The notes under the pieces: generated by a model
What the model saw: only the letters and a program-made list of their open reading frames with translations
What the model was told of the DNA's origin: nothing
The model's database searches: none
Assembly: GCF_000620145.1 (NCBI RefSeq)
Contig: NZ_JHVM01000008.1
Coordinates: 186,001-250,000 of the forward strand
Direction: 5' to 3'
Length of the DNA stretch: 64,000 bases
From: Deefgea rivuli DSM 18356
GTDB taxonomy: Bacteria > Pseudomonadota > Gammaproteobacteria > Burkholderiales > Chitinibacteraceae
Position numbers and translations under genes: made by a program
Shown: positions 43,203 through 51,589 of the stretch, one piece after another
How the letters are laid out: each line of letters opens with the position of its first letter
Numbering within the stretch: position 1 is the first letter of the stretch

Positions 43203-45221
43203 ATGCAAATTGGAACACAACTTCGTGCACCTCATGGATTTTGTGGTTTTGCTAAAAACATTGATTATTTTTTCCTCAAAAATGACCACACTACCGGGCT
43301 GGTAACTTTAATTGAATTTGTCGAAAACAAAACTTTTTCGGCAGAAATATGCAGAATTACAAAAAAAGACTTTGAAAACGCTTTATTGCAGCAGCATTTC
43401 GTGATTTCAGCTTCACAAATGACAATGCCGCCTTGGCTAAATGAGTTGCAGGGTATTAATTTATCGACAGTCGAGCTGAGCCGGATCAATTCACGAGAAT
43501 CGAATATAGAAAAGGCTGAGCACCGCTTGCTACAAATTCAGCCTCTTATTTTACGCATCGATGATTTATTAAGTAGTAATAACCCGATCGCAGAAATAGC
43601 ACGATTTGCTCGGAGTTGCACACCAAAACAAAACCCGCGTCGTTTGCAAACTTGGTTATTTACATACCTCGTATTTGGTCGAAATCTATGGTCACTATAT
43701 CCCGCCTATCATCGTATAGGCCTCTGGTCACGAGAAGATAACATTTCAAGTATTAAGCTGGGACGACCAGCACTTGCGACCGGTCCCCAGGCGGGATTTC
43801 GAGTTGATGCTGAGATGATACAACTCATTGAGCAATCGTATGTTAAGCATGCTGATCTTGGAATCACACAAAGGAAAATTTATGTAAAAGCAATGCGAAC
43901 GGCCTTTGAATGTCGAGTTATTGATCAAAAAGGGCCCCTGAAACTATATCAGCCCGAAGGTCGACCTTACCCGTCAATTGGCCAGTATTGGTATTACGTT
44001 AAAAAAGCCTTTAAGCCCGAAGTACTCGGGGAAACCCGCTATGGCTCTCAAGGCCATCGTGGACATGTTCCAAGTCTTGGACGTTTCAGTGAAGGTGTCG
44101 CCAATCTGCTCGAGAAGGTCGAAGCTGATGGCTATTATCTCAAACAGCAATTACAAACATTCACTGGCGAAGCATTAGATGAGATGTTTTGTATCATTCG
44201 GATCACAGACGTTGCGTCTGGCGCAATTGTGGGAGTTGGTTTTGCTGTTGGTCGCGAAACTGAAAAAGCATATCGTTTGGCTTTATTCTGTATGTCACTC
44301 CCAAAACACCACTTCGCAAAATTATTTGGCATTGATCTAGGTGCTGAAGAGTGGCCTTGCATTGGCCTACCTGGTCGCCTAACTGTAGATCGAGGTCCAG
44401 GGGCTGTTATTAATTGCCCAGATGTGAAATGGCGAGAATATAGTACCGATTTAACTCCATCATATGCGCCACGCAGCAAGGCAGGCGTTGAATCCTCACA
44501 TCCACGAACGCCGCAAATCGAAGGTGCTCCATCAACTGTAATAAGTGACTTCAATCCAGTTGCTGCAGCTAAAAGAGAAATATTAGCCGCTGTACGCGAC
44601 AACAAGATATCAAATGCCAGCGACCGAATGACACCTGCAATGATCGCAGACAAGGTGATGCCAAACCCTGTGGGAATTTGGAATTGGTTGGATGCTCGCG
44701 GCCGGAATGATGCAGCAACGATAGCATTTGATGATGCCGTACGAGCTTTTTTGACTCCCGTCGAATTTAGTGTTCGCCCCAATGGGGTTTACTACTTAGA
44801 ACGTCGTTTTGACTCATCCGAACTAAGAGAAACGGGGTTGCTAGATAAGGCCAACCGTAGTGGAAGGTTAAATATCAAGGGTTACATACTGGATCTGTGT
44901 GTTCGGCATGCATGGCTAGAAATCAATCACCGGATCATTGAGGTCGATGCCATTCTTCCTTTACGTTCAGCAGATGCAGAGCTGTATCTAACTGTCAGCG
45001 ACTTACAAGACATAAAAAAATCAGCGGCAGTTACTCGAAGCGAACACACTCAACTGCAACCTGTAAATGAATTGCAATTTGAAGAAGCCGTATTTGAAGC
45101 GACTGGCAAGTTTCCTGACGACGGCAAGCGCATCAAAGGCAAAAGAATAAAAGCAAAACAGAATCGTAATAGTTCAAACGAATCAAAACGCGCAACGAGT
45201 GCTACGAAGGTGGTTATATGA
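43203..45221 (+). CDS. tnsB: TnsB DDE transposase
   Basis: ATG 43203 has AAGGGG upstream. The 672-residue protein has the rve/DDE core with candidate catalytic residues in CIIRITDVASG, LTVDRGPGAV and AGVESSHPR. N-terminal helical DNA-binding domains (IEQSYVKHADLGITQRKIYV) would contact the AATAAAGTC sites at both ends. The C-terminal tail is lysine-rich, as expected for the TnsC-contact tail. It overlaps tnsC by 4 bp (ATGA). Confidence 0.92.
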   Translation: MQIGTQLRAPHGFCGFAKNIDYFFLKNDHTTGLVTLIEFVENKTFSAEICRITKKDFENALLQQHFVISASQMTMPPWLNELQGINLSTVELSRINSRESNIEKAEHRLLQIQPLILRIDDLLSSNNPIAEIARFARSCTPKQNPRRLQTWLFTYLVFGRNLWSLYPAYHRIGLWSREDNISSIKLGRPALATGPQAGFRVDAEMIQLIEQSYVKHADLGITQRKIYVKAMRTAFECRVIDQKGPLKLYQPEGRPYPSIGQYWYYVKKAFKPEVLGETRYGSQGHRGHVPSLGRFSEGVANLLEKVEADGYYLKQQLQTFTGEALDEMFCIIRITDVASGAIVGVGFAVGRETEKAYRLALFCMSLPKHHFAKLFGIDLGAEEWPCIGLPGRLTVDRGPGAVINCPDVKWREYSTDLTPSYAPRSKAGVESSHPRTPQIEGAPSTVISDFNPVAAAKREILAAVRDNKISNASDRMTPAMIADKVMPNPVGIWNWLDARGRNDAATIAFDDAVRAFLTPVEFSVRPNGVYYLERRFDSSELRETGLLDKANRSGRLNIKGYILDLCVRHAWLEINHRIIEVDAILPLRSADAELYLTVSDLQDIKKSAAVTRSEHTQLQPVNELQFEEAVFEATGKFPDDGKRIKGKRIKAKQNRNSSNESKRATSATKVVI

Positions 45222-46618
45222 ATACCCCTTGGGCAGATCGGTTTGTTAATCTTAATCCATCAACGATTGCTCTCCGCTGCCGTGTAAGCCCGTCAGTTCT
45301 TTCGGATTTGGACAAATTGCCAGATCAAGCGGCAGCAATATGTTTAGAGCGGCAACTAGAACAGATTTTTATCGCGACGCCTCAGGTTCAGAGGATATTG
45401 CAAAAATTAGTCGAGACCGCACAAGGATATTCGCTGGATGCATATCCAAATTCCAAAGTTTTTCTTGAAAGACTATATAACGGGTGGGAGCGTTCGGCAC
45501 TTCCTGCCATTTGTTTAACTGGACTTGCTGGGGTGGGTAAATCGGCATTACTACATGCGCTAAAACGCTGTTTTGAGTCGACTGTTCTCATCGACGCAGG
45601 CCATGGGCATCGCTTACCTTTACAAACATACTGGTATCAAGCCGTGCGTCAACACAAAAACGAAGCTGCATTGTTACGACAATTCCTTGTTGGAACCGAC
45701 CTTCACTCTTCCAGTTTTCAGCCGAATGACTCAATCAATAAAGATAAAGACCAAATCAAGAATGTATCTAAAGCTGTAGAAATAGCCAAATCACGAGCAT
45801 ACAGAAATGGACTTGGGCTGATTGGCATCGATGAACTGCAATTCTTAAGCCAGAGTGCTATTGCCAACACTGCGGTCACCAAGGCATTGCTCGCGATGAC
45901 CTACCTTGGCCCCCCGCTACTTTTTAGCTCAAACTATGACATGGTGCATAGACTCAAGAAGCGCGGACAGCAGGACAGAGATAGGCTACTGTGTTCCCCT
46001 ATCGTAGTGCAGCATGAGAAGCTTATTTGCGAAGAGGACCATCAGGTCCTATTTACCTACTTGAGCGAGTGTGTTCGAGTTTCAGGTGGAATTCTTGCAT
46101 TCAATGTATCTGAAACGGTTAAGCCGCTGCACGAAATGACATTCGGGCTTCGCCGAAAAATGTTAACGCTATTTAGGTTAGCCTATTTGCGCGCACGCTC
46201 TCAAAAGAGGTTTGACGTAAAATTTACAGACATCGAATGGGCTTACCACTCGATGGAGTATTCGACGCATCGCGATGATGTTGAAGAACTCCAAAAAATC
46301 ACACTAGGGCTGCGCTCAAACCGAAATGACCTAAAATGCCCATTCGATCTGGAGGAAAGTGAAATTCGCCAAGAGAGGGCTGCATTACAAATTCGTCGGC
46401 AAGAAGCAATCTCTCAATCGGCAGTTCTTGAATCATTAACCCCATCTGAACGTGAGATTGTGGCTGCTAAAACGCGAAATGAACATCAACACCCTTCTAC
46501 CATTCCTGCAACCAGCACAAAGCCAAAAATACACAGGACTGTTCGGGTTACAGAAGAGTCTCTTGCCGCTGGAGAAGAATGGCTATTTGAAAATAACTCT
46601 TCAAAATATAATGGATGA
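45218..46618 (+). CDS. tnsC: TnsC AAA+ transposition regulator
   Basis: This 466-residue AAA+ ATPase has Walker A GLAGVGKS (residues 102-109), Walker B LIGIDELQF (201-209) and sensor FSSNYD. It connects TniQ/TnsD-bound target DNA to TnsAB. The gene is the last in the overlapping tnsABC operon. The final 60 residues are polar and probably disordered. Confidence 0.92.
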   Translation: MNTPWADRFVNLNPSTIALRCRVSPSVLSDLDKLPDQAAAICLERQLEQIFIATPQVQRILQKLVETAQGYSLDAYPNSKVFLERLYNGWERSALPAICLTGLAGVGKSALLHALKRCFESTVLIDAGHGHRLPLQTYWYQAVRQHKNEAALLRQFLVGTDLHSSSFQPNDSINKDKDQIKNVSKAVEIAKSRAYRNGLGLIGIDELQFLSQSAIANTAVTKALLAMTYLGPPLLFSSNYDMVHRLKKRGQQDRDRLLCSPIVVQHEKLICEEDHQVLFTYLSECVRVSGGILAFNVSETVKPLHEMTFGLRRKMLTLFRLAYLRARSQKRFDVKFTDIEWAYHSMEYSTHRDDVEELQKITLGLRSNRNDLKCPFDLEESEIRQERAALQIRRQEAISQSAVLESLTPSEREIVAAKTRNEHQHPSTIPATSTKPKIHRTVRVTEESLAAGEEWLFENNSSKYNG

Positions 46619-46937
46619 TAATATTTAAATTAAAGCTTTAGGTTTTATGACTTCTTATCCTCTATTCGATCCCATCTAGAATTGCCGCCGTAATAGCCAA
46701 TATCCGAATTACCCGTACCGCTTTGGCATACCTCTGAAATTCTTAAGACTTCGGAATCGACACACAGGGTAAAGCTGAAAAATTTGTTGTGACTACTTCC
46801 GCACAGCTATACATCATTGCCAGAAATATCGATTTTCAACTTAATCATGACTGTCTTCGCAAGACCTTTATTTTACAAGCATTTCGAATTTAATGGTGTG
46901 TATACTGTAAGCAATATACATAAGAAGTATTTCTAGC
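46619..46937. other. Gap between tnsC and the NACHT gene
   Basis: I see no gene, hairpin terminator or repeat here. A TATACT near 46900 could be a -10 box for the downstream gene, but no matching -35 is clear. Confidence 0.4.
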
Positions 46938-49900
46938 ATGCACACTCCTTTTTCTCGCACATGTGAAATAAATAAAAGCAACCAAAAACAGATTGTCCCA
47001 ATTGAGCAAATGCGTGACCAGCATGCTTATATCCTATTGGGCGATCCCGGCATGGGGAAAACTTCAGTATTTAAAAATGAGTACGCTACGCTAGGTGCGA
47101 GTGCCGAATTTTATTCGGTCAAAGATTTCCTAATACGATATAGCCGAGCAACAGCCGAACAAGTGAAAGAAAAAACCTTCTTTATCGACGGGCTAGATGA
47201 AGTACGTGCAGGTAAAGATAGCGCTGTAATAGAACGGCTACGAGAAACCTTATTCAATCTCGGCCAGCCCCGCTTTCGCCTGTCCTGTCGTGCTGCTGAT
47301 TGGTTAGGCGGAACAGATTATGCTGATTTTTCTCAGCTACTACCTTCTGGCTCAGAGTTACTTATTGCTTACTTGCAACCGCTAAATACAGAGCAAATCC
47401 ACCAGTATTTACAAGATTTGGGTATCGAGCCAGCGGCTTATATCCAGCAAGCAGAAAAGCATGGTCTAGATGACATGCTGAGCAATCCGCAAACATTGGG
47501 AATGTTAAGTAACGCGATTCATGCAGATGGGGTGTGGCCAGAGAGCCGAGGTGAAGTATTTGAACTCGCCTGCCGCAAACTTGCAACGGAGCATAATGAA
47601 CGTCACCAGCAGTCGGATCATGTTTTTTCAATTGACCAGCTGCTAAGTGCTGCTGGTTATGGCTTAGCCATTATGCTGCTGGCAGATAAACGTATTATTT
47701 CGACTCGTGGTGCTGAGTCACATGAAGTAATTTCCTACCTTCATACGCAAGGAATCCAGCAACCAGATCTGCCCCTACCAGCAGCTTTAAAAACGCGTTT
47801 GTTTGTCGGAATTACGGATCAAAGTGATTATTTTGATTATCTTCACCGAAGTATTGCCGAATTTCTAGCTGCACGCTTTTTAGCTCATCAAATTGCTAAA
47901 GGATTGCCTTTAGGCCGAGTTTTAGCACTGATGTGCGGTAATGATGGAGGAGTTATTTCTGGCTTGCGTGGCTTATATGCTTGGTTAGCTGTATGCATTT
48001 CCCCTGACTTACGCAAAACAATCATTACACATGACCCACTGGCTGTCGTGCTGTATGGCGATGTGAAACGATTCTCGGTGCAGTCAAAATGTGATGTGAT
48101 TGCAGCACTTCATGAACAGGCAAAGCAATATCCAAGTTTTCGCTGGCATGGCCATTCGTATGGACAACAAGAACCTTTTGCAGCCTTGGCGACCAATGAT
48201 ATGGTCGAGCATTTCCGAGCCTATCTCGACCCCCTACCTTCCGACCCAGATCGGCAAGCCCTTGCAAGCTGTTTACTCAACGCCATCGAATATGGCGACT
48301 CAATGCCAGCACTGCAAAGCTGTCTGTTAGCGATTGTGCGTAACGAGAAAAATTGGTCTGGAGTTAGGCGTTATGCGCTAGACGCATTGTTGGCTGTAGA
48401 CAGCAATACCGACGTGGTTTTATGCCTGTTGGAGCAGATAAATAGTGACGAAGTGCAAACCGATGATGATGAACTGCTCGGTAATATCTTAACGGCACTT
48501 TATCCAGCAAGGATTGGCGCTGAGAAGATATTTCAATATTTAAAGACAGAAAAAGATACACGTACGATTGGTGTCTACCATACCTTCTGGCGCTATACCC
48601 TGCCAGACAATTCACGAATTGAAGATTTACCTTTCTTGTTGAATTATTTGTTTAGCTGCGATATTTCTTTAGACCCTAAGTTTGAAGAATTATTCGGTCA
48701 TTCAAACATGATTGGCAAATTGTTGTTGAAAGCGTTGAATTTATTGGGAAATGATTTATCAACTGAACAGCTATATAACTGGCTTATCAGTGAAAAGCGT
48801 GTTTCCTACAATAAGGAGTCAAAAGAAGGAATTCAGGAATGGTTTGATGAAAGGCCTGACACCTTTAAAGCACTGATCCTACATAGTCTCCGAAACAGCA
48901 AAGCCAACAACCCATTCAAAAGTTTTTGGATATTAGGTCATGCAATTCAGATGCCATCCAGGCTTTATCAATGGATATTAGACTCTGTTGATAATCCAAC
49001 TTGTGGAGATATTAAATTCTGTCTATTTCAGATTGCCAAAGCAAGATTAGAACACGCAAACTGCAATGAAAACTATGGTCTGAATGAGCTATTTACTTGT
49101 GCAGATCGTCACCCCGATTTATTACCATTACTTCAAAACTTGTACTGTGATTTGGACTGCGAGGAATGGCGCTGGCAACATGAGAATGGCGTAGATAGCG
49201 CAATAAGGCGAAAAGCAAAACAAGCAAAACTCGAAGGGTTTAGAAACATCGTAACTGAACAGAGTGACAATTTACTCGCAGGAACAGCACCATTTGGGCT
49301 GATTGCTGATTTGGGGCGTATTTACAGGCGTGCTTTGCAGCAGGGCTCGCAACACGCATCAGTGAGTCCGAGCGAAGTATTGGCCGAGCGCTTCGATGGC
49401 GATAAGGATCTTACCAGGACCGCAATTGCTGGTATCTGCACAGTTTTACTGCGAAACGACTTACCAACTGCGCAGCAAGTCTTTGAATCATCTTTGCAGG
49501 GGCATTATTCTCGTGCAATAGACCCTTGTTTCGCAGCAGCAAAGGAGCTCAGTATTCACAGAATAACTGATTTTCTAGCGCTACCCGATAGCGCGCTGGA
49601 TTTGCTAATTGCCTTCCACCTTACTGGGCATTCATCTGGTGACGATGCGTGGTACCCCATGCTGGTGAAAGAAAAATCCGACAGGATTGTCAAAGGTTAC
49701 CGCGATTATCTGCAACTTTACTTGCCTTCTGGTCGAGCAATTAACAACCTATATCCGCTTGCTCATGATGCAGCTTATGCAGACATTGCAAAACAGATTG
49801 TTCCTTTTGCTTTGAAGAATTTGCCATCTATACGTCAACCTGTGGCTTGGGGGACTTTATGCGGCTTGTGGCAAGCAGGAGTGATGCATTGTGACGCCGA

Positions 49901-50984
49901 ACTATTGTCACAATGGCTGAATCAGCGTTTGGCTCAAAGCAATATTCAACGCATAGAGAAATCACGATTATTGGCTCTTACTCTCTATTGGGATGCAGAG
50001 TGCTATTTGAGTCAGATTGATGATTTTGCCAGCTCAAATAGCAGGAAACGTTTACTTGGACTCGCTATTTTTAGCGTATCGGATCGCCGAGAGACAGTCG
50101 CTTCGAAACCTAAATCTGTTGCTGTATTACTGAGCCTCATCACCATACTGGGTGCTGTTTTTAAAGAATACTGGAATTACAGCGGCTTTGTTCGTCCTGA
50201 ACAAGAACTCAGTAGTGACATTCGAGGGTTTTTCAATCAATTGGCTAACAATCCTGAAGCAGAAGCTCGTGTTGCATTAGAGCAATTAGTGACCAATCCC
50301 GCGCTTGTTGCATGGAACGAAGAAATAAAATCAGCAATTTTCAACCAGAAAATCAATTCACGAAACAGAAATTTCTCATATCCTTCACCTGCTGCTGTGG
50401 TTGCGACTCTTGCCAATCTTAGGCCTGCGAACGCTGCCGATTTACAAGCCTTGGTGCTGGCACACCTGCTAGATTTGGCTGATAACGCGCGCAATAGCAG
50501 CGCAGATGCATTCAAGCAGTTCTGGAATGAAACCCCAGCTGGCAAAGCGGATATACCTAAAGCTGAAGAAAGTGGTCGTGACGTGCTGCTTCAGTGGATG
50601 AGGGATCGGCTGGCTCGTCTACAATTAGAGGTTTTAGAGGAAGGTCAGTATGCCGATGATAAGCGTGCAGACATTTCGGTGCATGATATTAATCTCAAGG
50701 CAAAATTGCCGATTGAAATCAAACGTAGTCAACATGTTGAGGTTTGGACTGCAGTCAGAAAGCAATTGGTGCCGCGCTACGCTCGTGACCCTTCAGCATA
50801 TGGATTTGGTATTTATCTGGTGCTCTGGTTTGGCGCGGAATACATGGGGAAAATTCATCCAATAAGCCGTACCAGACCAGAAACAGCACAGCAGTTACAA
50901 GAAATGCTTGAGGCCGACCTCAACGATCAAGAGCGTAGCAAGGTCAAAATTTGCGTCTTTGATGTCTCAAAAAATGCAAACTGA
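46938..50984 (+). CDS. Large NACHT/STAND NTPase with nuclease-like C-terminus
   Basis: This 1348-residue protein has Walker A GDPGMGKT (35-42) and Walker B FFIDGLDE (81-88), with the extra acidic residue typical of NACHT ATPases. A long helical middle (about 300-1200) lacks obvious repeat units but has the length of a sensor. The last 110 residues contain DDKRADISV and PIEIKRSQ, a D...ExK pattern of PD-(D/E)xK nucleases, followed by YLVLWFGAEYMG. It is likely a phage-sensing STAND defence protein whose nuclease is at the C-terminus. It is the last cargo gene before the transposon end. Confidence 0.82.
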   Translation: MHTPFSRTCEINKSNQKQIVPIEQMRDQHAYILLGDPGMGKTSVFKNEYATLGASAEFYSVKDFLIRYSRATAEQVKEKTFFIDGLDEVRAGKDSAVIERLRETLFNLGQPRFRLSCRAADWLGGTDYADFSQLLPSGSELLIAYLQPLNTEQIHQYLQDLGIEPAAYIQQAEKHGLDDMLSNPQTLGMLSNAIHADGVWPESRGEVFELACRKLATEHNERHQQSDHVFSIDQLLSAAGYGLAIMLLADKRIISTRGAESHEVISYLHTQGIQQPDLPLPAALKTRLFVGITDQSDYFDYLHRSIAEFLAARFLAHQIAKGLPLGRVLALMCGNDGGVISGLRGLYAWLAVCISPDLRKTIITHDPLAVVLYGDVKRFSVQSKCDVIAALHEQAKQYPSFRWHGHSYGQQEPFAALATNDMVEHFRAYLDPLPSDPDRQALASCLLNAIEYGDSMPALQSCLLAIVRNEKNWSGVRRYALDALLAVDSNTDVVLCLLEQINSDEVQTDDDELLGNILTALYPARIGAEKIFQYLKTEKDTRTIGVYHTFWRYTLPDNSRIEDLPFLLNYLFSCDISLDPKFEELFGHSNMIGKLLLKALNLLGNDLSTEQLYNWLISEKRVSYNKESKEGIQEWFDERPDTFKALILHSLRNSKANNPFKSFWILGHAIQMPSRLYQWILDSVDNPTCGDIKFCLFQIAKARLEHANCNENYGLNELFTCADRHPDLLPLLQNLYCDLDCEEWRWQHENGVDSAIRRKAKQAKLEGFRNIVTEQSDNLLAGTAPFGLIADLGRIYRRALQQGSQHASVSPSEVLAERFDGDKDLTRTAIAGICTVLLRNDLPTAQQVFESSLQGHYSRAIDPCFAAAKELSIHRITDFLALPDSALDLLIAFHLTGHSSGDDAWYPMLVKEKSDRIVKGYRDYLQLYLPSGRAINNLYPLAHDAAYADIAKQIVPFALKNLPSIRQPVAWGTLCGLWQAGVMHCDAELLSQWLNQRLAQSNIQRIEKSRLLALTLYWDAECYLSQIDDFASSNSRKRLLGLAIFSVSDRRETVASKPKSVAVLLSLITILGAVFKEYWNYSGFVRPEQELSSDIRGFFNQLANNPEAEARVALEQLVTNPALVAWNEEIKSAIFNQKINSRNRNFSYPSPAAVVATLANLRPANAADLQALVLAHLLDLADNARNSSADAFKQFWNETPAGKADIPKAEESGRDVLLQWMRDRLARLQLEVLEEGQYADDKRADISVHDINLKAKLPIEIKRSQHVEVWTAVRKQLVPRYARDPSAYGFGIYLVLWFGAEYMGKIHPISRTRPETAQQLQEMLEADLNDQERSKVKICVFDVSKNAN

Positions 50985-51054
50985 CCACTTGAATTCGCAA
51001 CGGAAAGCCTAGGAATAATACTTGCATGGCGACATGAAGGTCACTTTAGAACCA

Positions 51055-51197
51055 ACTTTATTTTACGCATGCAGCAAAGAGCTTTGCTTTTTCTCTTGCT
51101 GAACGGACTTAAACTATTTACGACAAATTGATTTTTATATATAAATTTCAACCAATTACATTAACCACTCCAAAACAGACTTTATTTCTTCGGATCA
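51055..51197 (-). repeat. Distal transposon end with three TnsB-type sites
   Basis: Inverted sites contain ACTTTATTTTACG (51055), GGACTTAAACTATTTACG (51105) and ACAGACTTTATTT (51175). The terminus, read inward on the minus strand, is TGATCCGAAGAAATAAAGTC ending at 51197. Wide spacing resembles Tn7's left end. Confidence 0.78.
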
Positions 51198-51213
51198 GCT
51201 TCCTGTTTTGGTA

Positions 51214-51223
51214 GCGGCCATTT
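51214..51223 (+). terminator. Right half of the glmS terminator stem
   Basis: GCGGCCATTT followed by TAATT; exact complement of AAATGGCCGC at 22977-22986, displaced by the transposon. Confidence 0.8.
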
Positions 51224-51293
51224 TAATTGATGAGTTTGTGTCTCAGTAATTCGATTTTGCAAAGCGCTGTTGATCCACACAAACTAACTCGAT

Positions 51294-51461
51294 TTAGTTC
51301 GTACCATTCTCTTTAGTCGCACTCTCATCTTTTATTCCGTCTTTAAAGCCTTTCACTGCAGAACCTAAATCTTTACCCACACTACCTAGCTTTTTAGTAC
51401 CAAAAACTAAAATAATAATCGCCAGTACAACAAGCCAGTGCCAAACGCTAAATGAACCCAT
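51294..51461 (-). CDS. tatA: TatA-type protein translocase subunit
   Basis: This 55-residue protein begins [20 protein letters not shown], then has the [20 protein letters not shown] amphipathic helix of TatA. AAGGAG lies before ATG 51461. It is a lone tatA with no tatBC nearby. It lies downstream of the Tat-dependent phoX on the same strand and may serve it specifically. Confidence 0.9.
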   Translation of the reverse strand: MGSFSVWHWLVVLAIIILVFGTKKLGSVGKDLGSAVKGFKDGIKDESATKENGTN

Positions 51462-51589
51462 CCTGATTCTCCTTAGAAATGATCTTAAAATCATGGATCA
51501 AAATTAAATCAATCACAGACCGCAATAAAGAAAAATGCAGCGACTAACTTAAATCGCTGCATCACTTCTACGGCTTAAGACTGATTAGC

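Larger units (their letters stand above)
22989..51197. mobile_element. Tn7-like transposon inserted in attTn7 downstream of glmS
   Basis: Left terminus TGATCAGAATAAATAAAGTC and inverted right terminus TGATCCGAAGAAATAAAGTC agree at 18 of 20 positions. Both contain the AATAAAGTC core known from Tn7 TnsB sites. The left end has two sites 20 bp apart and the right end three sites 52 and 72 bp apart, like Tn7's dense right and spaced left ends; the dense end faces glmS as in Tn7. GCTT lies directly outside both termini (22985-22988 and 51198-51201), four of the five bases expected of a Tn7 target duplication. Inside lie tnsA, tnsB, tnsC, two tniQ genes and about 20 kb of cargo. Confidence 0.9.

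Noticed and set aside
44135-44782. 215-residue antisense frame inside tnsB
   Set aside because: Lies fully opposite the conserved transposase core; a shadow of the real gene.
22989-51197. CRISPR-associated transposon
   Set aside because: No cas genes, repeats or spacer-like units were seen beside either tniQ gene.
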